NCBI GenBank assembly: GCA_039602395.1
Contig: JBCNJP010000017.1
Location: 87,123,160-87,187,159, forward strand
Direction of reading: 5' to 3'
Origin: Deinandra increscens subsp. villosa
Lineage: Eukaryota > Streptophyta > Magnoliopsida > Asterales > Asteraceae
DNA: 64,000 nucleotides
This document shows positions 55,280-64,000 of the stretch, one piece after another. Each line of letters starts with the position of its first letter. Position 1 is the first letter of the stretch. The notes under the pieces were generated by a model. The model worked only from the letters and a program-made list of their open reading frames with translations, did no database searches and was not told the origin of the DNA. The translations under genes were made by a program, and so were the position numbers.

Positions 55280-55283
<4 letters not shown>
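54720..55283. mobile_element. TIR element M6
   Basis: 564 bp with a distinct terminal repeat (TAGAGGATGGATATAATG; reversed right end TAGGAGAAGAATAAAATG; both continue GAGTTGGAAAA.CCGTG). Palindrome TGTTACATATGTAACA at 54908-54923 and partial copies at 54930 and 54951. TA tracts on both sides. Confidence 0.88.
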
Positions 55284-55345
<62 letters not shown>

Positions 55346-56929
55346 ATTAGGATCGTGTGAAAACCCATTTATTTTGTGAAAACGTGAAAACCACTTTAAA
55401 ACCTTTATAACTTTTTCATACGTTAATGTTTTTTCATGAAATTTGCGCCAAAAGTCTTAGAATTACGTTATCTTTAATTCTATAAAAACCAAAAACAAAA
55501 AAAAAACGTTTTTTTATTTATTTTTTTTTTCCCGTTTTTGGTACACATGTGTACCACAATAAAAAAACTCAAAATTTAATATGAGTTACTAATAGTTTTA
55601 AAAGGAAATTGCACCCTAATTATTATAGTTTTATTATCTTTATATCTAAGAAAAAAATACATTTTATGATTTTTTAAGTATTGCTACACATGTGTACTAT
55701 GTTTAATTACAAGTGGGGCGACCCGCGCTTCGCGGCGGCACCCAACCTTTAAAGATACTCGATTAGCCAATCCAGGAGAGAAAATGCTCAGGCAAAAGTC
55801 ATGTTGTGTTGTGAACGCTTCGTAAGTGAAATCAAAATATTTTACTACCCCGGGCGTTGACACGGGAATAACACGGGTACACAAAATAGTAAGTCTCTAA
55901 AACACAACATAAAAAACGGAAACATAAAAATACTACGCAATGATGTTAAAAACTAATCAGGGCCATTGCGATTTAACTCACTTTGAAAATGAAAACGAAA
56001 AAATGTGAAACACTGAACTGCAATACAAATTAAAGCCCAAGAACAACCTGCAATACCATTCCGTTAGTTTTAAATAAAAATTGAGCACGATTCACATAAT
56101 TCAATTGAAGCTCAATGATTGTTTACAAACATACCTGCACCAAAATAGTTGTTAACCTAATACCTACAAAACAGAAACTAAGACACAAAGCTCAAACTAT
56201 GACTTTCACCAATGACTTTTGAGCTTTGTAATTGATGAAAATTGCAAAAAGGTTCAAATATAACTGCAATAAAACACATTCCCTAATCTCAAAGTATCAT
56301 CCATTCTTGCCTTCTTATCTCTGTGGCGTTTTACTTTAACTCAAGAAATCACTTATAAAGCAATTAACATGGTAAAGAGTTTGCTAATGCATTTCCTATT
56401 TTATATCAAAATTAATTTTCTTAACATTTAGAGCAATAACATCAAGAGTAAGCACAAATGACATACATTCGTTAATTAGATGTGAACCTACATGAGTACC
56501 TTCAAAATTAATGGTTGGAGTTCATGAATGTCAAACAAATAACTTCAGGTCGCATAGCTTTGTTGAACCTCCAACATTAATTTAGTTAAGGGGTTAGCAC
56601 TTGCCAGAAGTTTGATGTCTAGCTCCAACAAATCACCAATCTATCTATTGCAAGCTGCTCAAGATCTCTGCATAACAACCGCATTATGTTTTTAATGTTT
56701 AAACTTAGATATAAGAAATCTCTATGCAACTGAGTATAAGTTCACAATAAGAGATCCTGTGTATAGATTTTTACCGCCCCATAAAGTTGCTTCAGATACT
56801 TCAACATATTTCCTCCAAGTATGCCTTCTTTTATAATTCTATATGAAAATGAAAAAATGGATGAATAGTAAATATTGGTGATCGTTGTAGATAGTATATC
56901 ATACTTAGTCAATTTTTTATTGTTATAAC

Positions 56930-56998
56930 CTGTTGTCGAAGTCTTGTCTTCAGTTGGTTGATTTCTTGCTTGATTGCCTCAACTTCCTTGTCACCCAA
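56930..56998 (-). pseudogene. Captured exon-like fragment in Helitron (coiled coil)
   Basis: On the minus strand a 69-bp phase-0 segment bounded by AG and GT encodes 23 residues with a charged heptad pattern (LGDKEVEAIKQEINQLK...). Other splice-like junctions on the same strand occur at about 56125 (GCAG|GTATGT) and 56670 (TTATGCAG|AGATC). I read these as exons of one captured host gene that I cannot identify. Confidence 0.4.
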
Positions 56999-57316
56999 CT
57001 TAGACTATCATCCAGGTAAATGTAACAGGTCAAAATAGGTGAGTTTATATCAAATGTAATATGTCGAGAAGGTATCACACATTCAATGGACAAAATACGA
57101 AAGAAAGCTTTGGGGATTTCATGGGAAGAAAATGAAATCTCGACCCTCATGTGCGGACTGAACCAAGTTCACCATAGGCAGTCTCACTTTTATGTTTTTA
57201 TAAGCACCACTGACCTATTACATGCATCTTTTAAATTATTCATCACCCCTGGAAACTGTTAATTTTAATTATTAAACTTGTAAGCTTTAAATAGTTATTA
57301 ATACTATTGGTTCTAG

Positions 57317-57607
57317 AAAAAGGCATCATCTTCAGTGTGGTTCAGAGATAAGTTCATAGACAAAAAAATGTTTGATGCTCTGGTTTACAGAAGTTTTCAA
57401 TACAAAGGTTCAAAAGGTTTTATGCAATTAATACATTATGTGGGACTGACTTTAGACCCATTCGATCAATTGGAGATTGAATATAACCCAAGTTTACCTA
57501 TTCTTAATAATAAGCATTGGTCTATATTTCCATCTCTACCAAATGGAATACACAAATGCTGTTATAATTCCACTACGGGTAAAAAATTAGAGGGCGATTA
57601 CTATTGA
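57317..57607 (+). pseudogene. Exon-like ORF in Helitron, plus strand, unrecognised
   Basis: An open frame after TTCTAG encodes about 96 residues (SSVWFRDKFIDKKMFDALVYRS, then GSKGFMQLIHYVGLTLDPFD and HWSIFPSLPNGIHKC) and ends at TGA 57605. The composition is protein-like. No family comes to mind. It is opposite in strand to the 56930 exon, so it may come from a different gene. Confidence 0.35.
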
Positions 57608-57725
57608 AATGCACTTAAGGTACTTGCATATGGATAACCACAGTTAAAAAAGTCAAATATCAATATATTATTTAAGCTTTAGAGTGATTCAATTAGGATA
57701 ATGAAGAATCAGCCAGGTTGGATAT

Positions 57726-57778
<53 letters not shown>
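57726..57778. repeat. (TA)n microsatellite inside the Helitron
   Basis: About 23 TA units. No TIR element abuts this tract, so it is an unoccupied TA site. Confidence 0.95.
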
Positions 57779-57779
<1 letters not shown>

Positions 57780-58259
57780 CTATTAACAAACTATAACACT
57801 CATGAGCACATGAATTGGTTAAAAACACCCACAATCATACCTGAGCAGAGCGGATGATCTTCTTTCACATCTACAACCTGAAAATAGTAAGACCACAACA
57901 AAATTTCTGTAAGTTATGACACATCAACACAAAATGACAAAAAGGCTGGACCTTAAACATTAAAACTCTTCTCAATTAGGCAACAGAAAAAAAAATCAGT
58001 GCAAAACATGCAGGAATCAAACAACAACAATTAGGCAAATAAGAAACACCGCAAAACACACAACTGAATAAGTGACAAATTCAATCAGAAACAACATTAA
58101 TGAACATATTAATGGATAAAGTTTAAAGAGAACCATGCTTTCTTTCTACAAAGAAAAACTATGAAAAACAACTTTAAAGATCCAATAATATTAAAAATAC
58201 CATATACATCTGAACATGTATATGAAGTTCAAAGAGATAAAACATTATCAAAATTACCC

Positions 58260-58640
58260 TGAATTGAATAAAGAGCTTTTTGCACCGCCCACTGTAACGC
58301 ACAAACTACGCTAACCATCAAAGCCGGAACGACAAAATCATCACATCCCCAGATCTGAATACCGCACATGACATCGACTTAGGGTTAGGGCCACACCGCT
58401 GGAAACGATGGTGACCACAAACCCAATCGAACAGACGACAGCACACCCGCGGTCATCGAAGAATGATAGATAACGCCGTTGGCCACCATCGATCTGTGAG
58501 ATAACGTCAAACATTCGCTTACACTCTCCGACCACCACCAAACATCGGTGATAACTACACAACGGAGATAATGAATTCGGTGGAGCAAAAATCAGATACA
58601 AAAGCATATTTTCGATTGTTGTTGACATGGAAGGGCCGAT
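58260..58640 (-). pseudogene. GC-richer exon-like fragment in Helitron
   Basis: A minus-strand frame of 95 codons (MSTTIENMLLYLIFAPPNS...) lies in sequence that is distinctly GC-richer than its surroundings. It resembles a 5' UTR or first exon of a captured gene. The residues match nothing I know, and another frame is also open, so coding is uncertain. Confidence 0.3.
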
Positions 58641-59318
58641 GAGGATTCGTTTATAATGTGATCGAATGATAACTTCTTGCTTATTTCAGATTTCTTGAAG
58701 GACTATGGAGTGCAGGGAGAGAGAAAGTAGGTAGATTTCTTTAATTTGGAGACCGATTTCTTGAAAGGACTCTGGATTGGATGGAGGACGATGGAGTGCA
58801 GGAAGAGAGAAAGTAGGTATGGCAACCACCTAAATCAATAAAGATATTCCTCATACCCTGTACCAAATGCCTTCTTTGAGTGCTGCAGTCCTGGGTTGTA
58901 AATCAAGCTTAGAATGTGATACCAAGTGTGCAATAATTGGTTGTACATAATGCTTAAGGGTTGGTACTATAAGTTGTATTATGTTAATATAGGATAATCA
59001 TTCGTAACATAAATGTTTTATTGTTTTTAGTATGTTTTTAATATATTTTTAACATAAGGAGTGTTTTTATACTTTATAATTCGTTTTTGTGTAGTAGTAG
59101 TGATGATGGTACACATGTGTACCAAAAACGAAAAAAAAAAAAAACATTTTTTTTTACGTTTTTTTTTTATAAATATTGTTTTCCAGAGTTATAGATAACG
59201 TAGTTCTAAGACATTTGGCGTAAATTTCATGAATAAACATTAACGTATAAAGAAGTTATGTAGGTTTTAAAGTGGTTTTCACGTTTTCACAAAATAAAGG
59301 GTTTTCATAGGATCCTTC

Positions 59319-59322
<4 letters not shown>

Positions 59323-59380
<58 letters not shown>
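59323..59380. repeat. (TA)n microsatellite between M7 and M8
   Basis: About 29 TA units. Comparable tracts lie between all neighbours in the array (52785-52826, 53013-53060, 54672-54720, 55283-55342, 59837-59890). Confidence 0.97.
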
Positions 59381-59383
<3 letters not shown>

Positions 59384-59832
59384 TAAAGGATCCGTGTAGA
59401 CCCCTTATTTTTTGTAGACCCCGTAGACCCCTTATAAAACTCATTAAAACTCACTAAAAATAAAACTCAGTTTTGTTTTAGTTTTTTTTTATTTGCGATA
59501 AGCTTTTAAGAACAAAAAAAGACAATTAAAAAAAAAGAAAAACGAAAAACATTAAAAATTAAACATTTTAAGACAATGAGTTTTAAAAATCAATGAGTTT
59601 AAAACTCAATAAACTCAATAAAACTCAGTGTTGCATTTAAAACTCATTGTCTTAAAATGTTCGATTTTTAATGTTTTTTATTTTTTTTAAATTTATTTAT
59701 TTATTTTTTTTGGTTCTTAAAAGCTTATCGTAATTAAAAAAAACCAAATTTACAACACTGAGTTTTATTTTTATTGAGTTTTATAGGGGTCTACAGGGTA
59801 TACAAAATTTAAGGGGTCTACACGGAACCCTT

Positions 59833-59837
<5 letters not shown>
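59380..59837. mobile_element. TIR element M8 (fold-back type)
   Basis: 458 bp. Ends TAGGTAAAGGATCCGTGTAG and, reversed, TAGGGAAGGGTTCCGTGTAG. The inverted repeat extends over about 65 bp and, with gaps, to most of the element (GATAAGCTTTTAAGAAC on the left; GTTCTTAAAAGCTTATC on the right). Unlike its neighbours it has no CACATGTG palindrome. Confidence 0.88.
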
Positions 59838-59890
<53 letters not shown>

Positions 59891-59895
<5 letters not shown>

Positions 59896-60892
59896 GAGGA
59901 TCATGCGAAAACAAGCCTTATTACGAAAACATAAAAACAAGACAAATTTATCAATAAAGGACAATACCTATAAATATGAATCTCATTTAACTAAAAAAGC
60001 GTGGTGGGGCAAAAACGGGATTACGAAATTCAATCGACATATCATTCAAACGCTTCAGACACGATTAAAAAACCCTAACTAACTCCATCTGGTACAAAAA
60101 TTGATAATGTTACGATTACTGCATATGTGAAATAATAACGAATTATGACAAATATGTATTACACATGTGCAATAATAACGTTAGATGGTTCAAACAATGG
60201 TACTGTGAACGTTTACTGCTACAAAATTGGTAATGTTGTGATTATTGCACATGTGCAATAATACTGAATTATGTAAAAAGAGTACTGTTATTATAATTGC
60301 ACATGTGAATTAATATTAAAATACTATCAAAACTATATTACACATGTGCATTTTATGTTACTTGTTACAAATAAGATAAGTGCACTTGTGTATTAATCTT
60401 AAAATGTAATAAAATCTATATTACACATGTGCAATTTTAAATTAAAATCATAGAATTAAAGTAACAGCATGAACAATTGCACATGTGCAATAATTTAAAA
60501 AGTGATAAAAAATAACCCACACACATGCACTTTAAGTGAAAACAACAATATCAACAACTTTTATCAATACTTATTTGGCTTTGTGTTTCATTCAGGTGCA
60601 AATGGAGCCACAACGAAGTGAGGATATATTTTAAAACCAACACAAACAATTCGACCTTTGAAAAGCAACATATTTAATAATTCTGTTTTTTTTTTCTATC
60701 ATGAAGGAAGAGCTCACGGATCGCTTCTCATTTTGATAACAAATACACAAATGATCTATCAAACTCAGATGTTGTAAATAACATCGAAGAAGAAGAAACA
60801 AAAAAACCATGTAATGTTATGTTATTACACTTAACCCGTGCAATTAAAAAATTAGAACAAGTATACATTCTAACAAGTTCATCACACAAAAA
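59891..60892 (+). other. M9 5' non-coding region with palindromes
   Basis: AT-rich, with palindrome copies at about 60159, 60241, 60298, 60338, 60421 and 60478. A short exon-like frame (SRIASHFDNKYTNDLSNSD, then EEEETKK) appears at 60703-60810 but its splice sites are unclear. Confidence 0.5.
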
Positions 60893-61490
60893 ATGACAGT
60901 GAAGTGTCTAAAAGTCGTATACAGCAAAGTAAACGATAATAAGGCAACAGAGAAAAAGGCTGAAATAATGAAAGTAAACAATGAATCAGCAAGGGATGGT
61001 AAAATATCGGATGTTGAACAGTTTGAAAGAGCCTTAGAAGAAGATGGTGAGCACAACGAAAACAATGAAACAGAAGATGAAAGTGGCGATAAAGAAGACA
61101 GAGGAGAAGAAAATAAAAAAGATAGTGGGGAAAACAACAGTGGTGATGATGAAGAAGACGATGAAGAAGGCAATGATGACGATTAAGAAGATGACGAAGA
61201 AGACAACGATGATGATGATGAAGAAGGAGGTCTCGACAAAGACGACAGTGTTCCGTCATCTGAAGAAAAAAAAATATACCACATCCGACGAGGATACCAA
61301 AAAGCAAAAAGAAGGTAATATATGGATTAAGTCGTTAATGTATAAAATGAAAAAAATTACATTATTAATACTAAACATATATCATTAATTGTTACAGCTT
61401 ACAAGCTTGAACCGAGGACGAAAAGGCGGCAGGATATAAATGCCTTGAAAGAAGGAACGAGACAAGAAACTAGAAAAAGAAAGAAATCAG
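60893..61490 (+). pseudogene. M9 gene, acidic N-terminal exons
   Basis: From ATG 60893 the frame reads a short basic start, then a long Asp/Glu-rich region (EDGEHNENNETEDESGDKED...), with TAA at 61184 and a 1-base shift in an A-run near 61272. The exon ends GAAG|GTAATA at 61314. After an 83-bp intron (61315-61397) a second exon (61398-61490) encodes a basic KRRQD...RKRKK segment, a likely nuclear localisation signal, ending CAG|GTAAGAAC. The acidic plus NLS arrangement suits a nuclear protein. Confidence 0.55.
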
Positions 61491-61765
61491 GTAAGAACAA
61501 TAAAAAAAATTACACATGTGTAATAAAAAAAATTATAACAAAAAATAACAATACACATGATAAGATTATTGCACACGTACATCAATCATAAACTGTGATA
61601 AAAAAACACAGTAATGACACAAAACGTGGAACTGTTAATATTATCTCACATGTGTAATAATATTAAATGAAAAAATAATGGGTCTGTAAATATAGATGCA
61701 CATGTGCATTAATCTTAAAATGCAACTAAAACTATATGACTAATACAAATAATGGGTTAACACAG

Positions 61766-61891
61766 ATACTAAAGCTGCGACGATGGATATGACATTAGTA
61801 TAGAATGAGCCGGGTAACAAGCCGAGGGGAAGTAGTAGAAAGGTAGTAGCCTACGACCCGGAGATATAACCAATTGAGGACAGCCCTGAAG
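61766..61891 (+). pseudogene. M9 gene, small middle exon
   Basis: A segment bounded by CACAG and GAAG|GTATGT reads DTKAATMDMTLV, stop, NEPGNKPRGSSRKVVAYDPEI, stop, PIEDSPE. The two stops show decay. It is flanked by introns containing the CACATGTG palindromes (61491-61765; 61892-62104). Confidence 0.45.
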
Positions 61892-62104
61892 GTATGTTAA
61901 TTAAAAATAGTGCAAAATGAGGTTGTTATGACATAATGTAATGTTTACTGGCATAATTGCACATGTGCAATAATAATAACAATTTATTATTACACACGTG
62001 CAATAAAGTTAAAAAAACTTAAATTATGTTGACATACACGTACAATTGTTTTTTACACATATTATAAACATGTTACTTGTATTAAAACACTATATGCTAT
62101 GCAG

Positions 62105-62827
62105 ATAAAAATACCAAAGAAATGTAAAAAAGCAAAAAGTAGGATGGGAGGACGAAAAGGCGGTGCTAAAGGAAAAAATGGGAAGGAGACTGAAGTAAAA
62201 AATGATGATGGATGGTTTTCATTAAGAACTAGGTCAGCACCACACCAATTGTTCAAAGCAGTCGCTAAGTTGAAAGAAAACCAGAGGGCAGCGGTGAGAC
62301 AAATGGGAATGGGGCATATCCTAAAATTAAGGGTGGACGCGATACCCGGAAAATTAGGGCATTTTGTGGTGGATAAGTTCAATCTAGAAACTTTGGAAAT
62401 TGACCTCGGAACAGAAAAGATCAAGGTCGACCATGAAAGGATCTCACAGTTATTTGGGCTGCAAAATCAAGGATTTGACCTATAACCAACAATGAAGAAA
62501 AAGCTCCACCCAATTGGTAAAGAATGTAAAGCACGGTACCCGAATGCTTACATCACAAGGGTTCAAGCTGTAGAGAAGATAGATAGCATCGAAGAGGCTG
62601 GGATGATGTTCAAACTAGATTTCATATCGGTGTTTATAAGTGTGATGGCAGAAGCAGGTACCAGTGAGTATATGAAGCTCGATTACTTGCCAAATATAAA
62701 AAATGACACAAATTTGGATAGTATAAACTGGAACAACTATATCATTGGAGCATTAAAAAGATGCAAAGAAAACTGGGTAAGGTTTGTGCCTAATATAAGA
62801 TTCACGGGTCCGTTGCTGGTACTTACA
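62105..62827 (+). pseudogene. M9 gene, plant-mobile-domain-like exon, one stop
   Basis: It begins basic (KCKKAKSRMGGRKGG) and then reads RSAPHQLFKAVAKLKENQRAAVR, MGMGHILKLRVDAIPGKL, HFVVDKFNLETLEIDL, DHERISQLFGL. TAA is at 62483, and the same frame goes on with ECKARYPNAY, MMFKLDFISVFISVMAEAGT, NWNNYIIGALKRCKENW, GPLLVLT|GTACGT. This is the pattern of the plant mobile-domain-type proteins (RxSP...QxxAVxxMGFG...L.....PGKL...) often joined to a C48/Ulp1 peptidase in Mutator-like or other DNA elements. The peptidase, if present, would be past 64000. Confidence 0.6.
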
Positions 62828-62975
62828 GTACGTGTTTTAAACGCTATTACTAGAATATTAATACTTTACTATAAATAATATAATAATAATAATCTGACAT
62901 GTCAGATCTTGTAATAACGTGTAGCTCGCATATGTGAACAGCATGACATGTGAGGGAATAAATGTGTAACGTAAC

Positions 62976-63188
62976 ATGAGCCCATTAAAGTTTTGGACTG
63001 GAGACATGTTGAAGATCAGGGAGAAATATGAGATAGCTAATGGGGGGTTCGGGCAAGGAACAGAAAGGTGTACGTATGTTGATAACGAAGGGGACAACAG
63101 TGATGTGAATAGCGGTGAAGATGGAAAAACAAAAAAGGAAAAAAAGGACAAAGGGAAGAAAGCTCAAACATAAAATATGAGTCTGCAG
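62976..63188 (+). pseudogene. M9 gene, exon after mobile-like domain
   Basis: After ATTAAAG it reads FWTGDMLKIREKYEIANGGFG, the usual end of the domain, then an acidic/Lys-rich linker. TAA 63171 ends the frame shortly before the donor GCAG|GTATAT at 63188. Confidence 0.5.
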
Positions 63189-63409
63189 GTATATTTATAT
63201 TATTATACACTTAAACATGATTACTGCACGTGTGTAATAAAAAAATAGCACCATATGTAATATTTGCGGCACTGTTAAGGTTGTCGCACATGTGCATATG
63301 TATGTAAATATAATTAATGCACATGTGTAGTACAGAAGTTAACATTAATGCACATGTGCAATAATGATAGAAATTGCCAAAATACTAACATTTAATGTTT
63401 GTAAAACAG

Positions 63410-64000
63410 GAAACATACAGAACAGCTGGCCTTATTTTTCACCACAGTTGAGCAACAAAAGAAAGAAATCGAGAAGGCATTATCAAAAGCATGGGCAAAG
63501 TTTCACGGAAACAAGGAGGTGAAGGCTTACATAGAACAATACAGGTCGCATTATAAGGAAGTTGTGGACATCGAAAATCAAGAAGCCAATCAAGACATAA
63601 ATAATGAACAGAAAGAAAAAAATCACGGAGAAGATGATAGAGAAGAAGTCACGGGAGATGGACAAAATACCACAGAACATGCAGAAAAGAACACAGAAGG
63701 GGTAGAAAGTGGAAAGAATGAAAAACAGAATGAACGTGCGATACAAACAAAGGTTTTCAAGAAGGGTCCCAAACAAGACAAAAAAAGATGGAAAATAAAA
63801 CGGAGAAGAAGGTAAAGGGGCATGGAGATATTCAAAGGAAACCAATATAGTTGGAAACTAACCCAAAAAAGGTGCCGCAGGAAGAACTTGTAGAAAAGGA
63901 TCCAAAAGAAGGAGAAAAGGAGCTAGATGACCTAATAAACAAAATAGCGTGAGACAAGAAGAAGTTGAAAGGGTGGTAGACAAGACGTTACCAACATTTG
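63410..64000 (+). pseudogene. M9 gene, downstream charged exon, runs off window
   Basis: After AAAACAG the frame reads EQQKKEIEKALSKAWAKFHG and then a long Glu/Lys/Asn-rich low-complexity stretch, to TAA near 63813, with further Lys/Glu-rich sequence to the window end. This kind of linker usually precedes the peptidase in such proteins. No catalytic residues are in view. Confidence 0.45.

Larger units (their letters stand above)
55710..58994 (-). mobile_element. Non-autonomous Helitron, about 3.3 kb
   Basis: On the minus strand it begins TCCTATATTAACATAATAC at 58994 and ends near a CCGCG-AAG-CGCGG hairpin (55735-55723) followed 12 bases later by CACTTG (55710). It sits between A and T of the host element with no duplication. 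These are Helitron traits: 5' TC, 3' hairpin about 10-12 bp from the end, A|T target. The terminal CTTG differs from the usual CTRR. No Rep/helicase is present. The interior contains exon-like pieces and a (TA)n run, as expected for gene capture. Confidence 0.82.
55342..59323. mobile_element. TIR element M7, split by a Helitron
   Basis: Left part 55342-55709 and right part 58995-59323. Ends TAGGATTAGGATCGTGTG and, reversed, TAGGGGAAGGATCCTATG, with the inverted repeat continuing for over 60 bp at high identity (AAAACGTGAAAACCACTTTA shared). Palindromes GGTACACATGTGTACC at 55540-55555 and TGGTACACATGTGTACCA at 59107-59124. Removing 55710-58994 gives an element of about 700 bp that matches M5 across the breakpoint. 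Confidence 0.9.
59890..64000 (+). mobile_element. Large TIR-type element M9 with coding capacity, runs off window
   Basis: It begins right after (TA)n with TAGGGTGAGGATCATGCG, the same end as M4 (TAGGGTAAGGATCATGTG), followed by GAAAACAAGCC. The right end is beyond the window. Its non-coding parts contain about twenty CACATGTG-type sequences, including a perfect copy (60241-60262) of the 22-bp palindrome of M4. A spliced gene occupies 60.6-63.9 kb. I infer that this is the larger relative of the M4-type small elements. Confidence 0.6.

Noticed and set aside
57317..57607. A functional host gene
   Set aside because: It is a single exon-like ORF inside a Helitron, opposite to the other cargo, with no family match.
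61044..61388. Alternative ORF and minus-strand His/Ser-rich ORFs over the acidic exon
   Set aside because: They are other frames of a GAN-rich repeat. Only the plus-strand acidic frame agrees with the neighbouring exons and splice sites.

Overview
This window is repeat-rich plant nuclear DNA, most likely from an angiosperm with a large genome. The LTR, Helitron and TIR element styles look like Asteraceae to me, but that is a judgement without a database search. I see no convincing single-copy host gene. Almost every base belongs to a transposable element, and two exact 500-N stretches (1261-1760, 34747-35246) are scaffold gaps of nominal size.

The left and middle part (1-48.1 kb) is a deeply nested stack. 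From outside in: a FAR1/Mutator-like transposase gene (48.1-52.5 kb); an Athila-like LTR inserted in its N-terminal part (47.1-48.1 kb); Ty3/Gypsy element C (44.4-47.1 kb); Gypsy element B (38.35-44.4 kb); Gypsy element A (3.26-5.92 kb plus 32.36-38.35 kb); Gypsy element G2 (5.92-32.35 kb, paired LTRs); inside G2 a nearly intact Copia element (12264-25528, 5-bp target duplication GGCCT) and a 2.9-kb solo LTR (26413-29306, target duplication CCTTC); and inside the Copia a small TIR element in a (TA)n tract. A related element, G2-prime, contributes 1761-3257. Region 1-1260 is a second Copia gag fragment.

The Gypsy elements look like the Tat lineage: gag, protease, RT, native RNase H, a second RNase H-like domain, integrase, then an antisense gene between pol and the 3' LTR. 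The antisense gene carries a 'putative gypsy-type transposon' domain (PF04195-like) and a long coiled-coil tail. Splice-like introns sit at matching positions in three subfamilies. The second RNase H domain also holds two matching introns in G2 and B. The pol to antisense-gene spacers of A, G2 and C contain chains of short hairpins.

The Copia element resembles the SIRE/Maximus group: a large gag with two zinc knuckles, a full pol, and an extra sense ORF before the 3' LTR. Both its 5' leader and the leader of the extra ORF are full of a TTTACGAT-like motif.

The right part (52.5-64 kb) is a string of TIR elements separated by (TA)n microsatellites. Most carry perfect palindromes with an ACATGT or ACATATGT centre and element-specific flanks. 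One is split by a 3.3-kb Helitron with exon-like cargo. The last begins at 59890, runs off the window, and carries a decayed spliced gene encoding a plant-mobile-domain-like protein. It shares its long palindrome with a small element at 53060-53836 and could be that element's larger relative.
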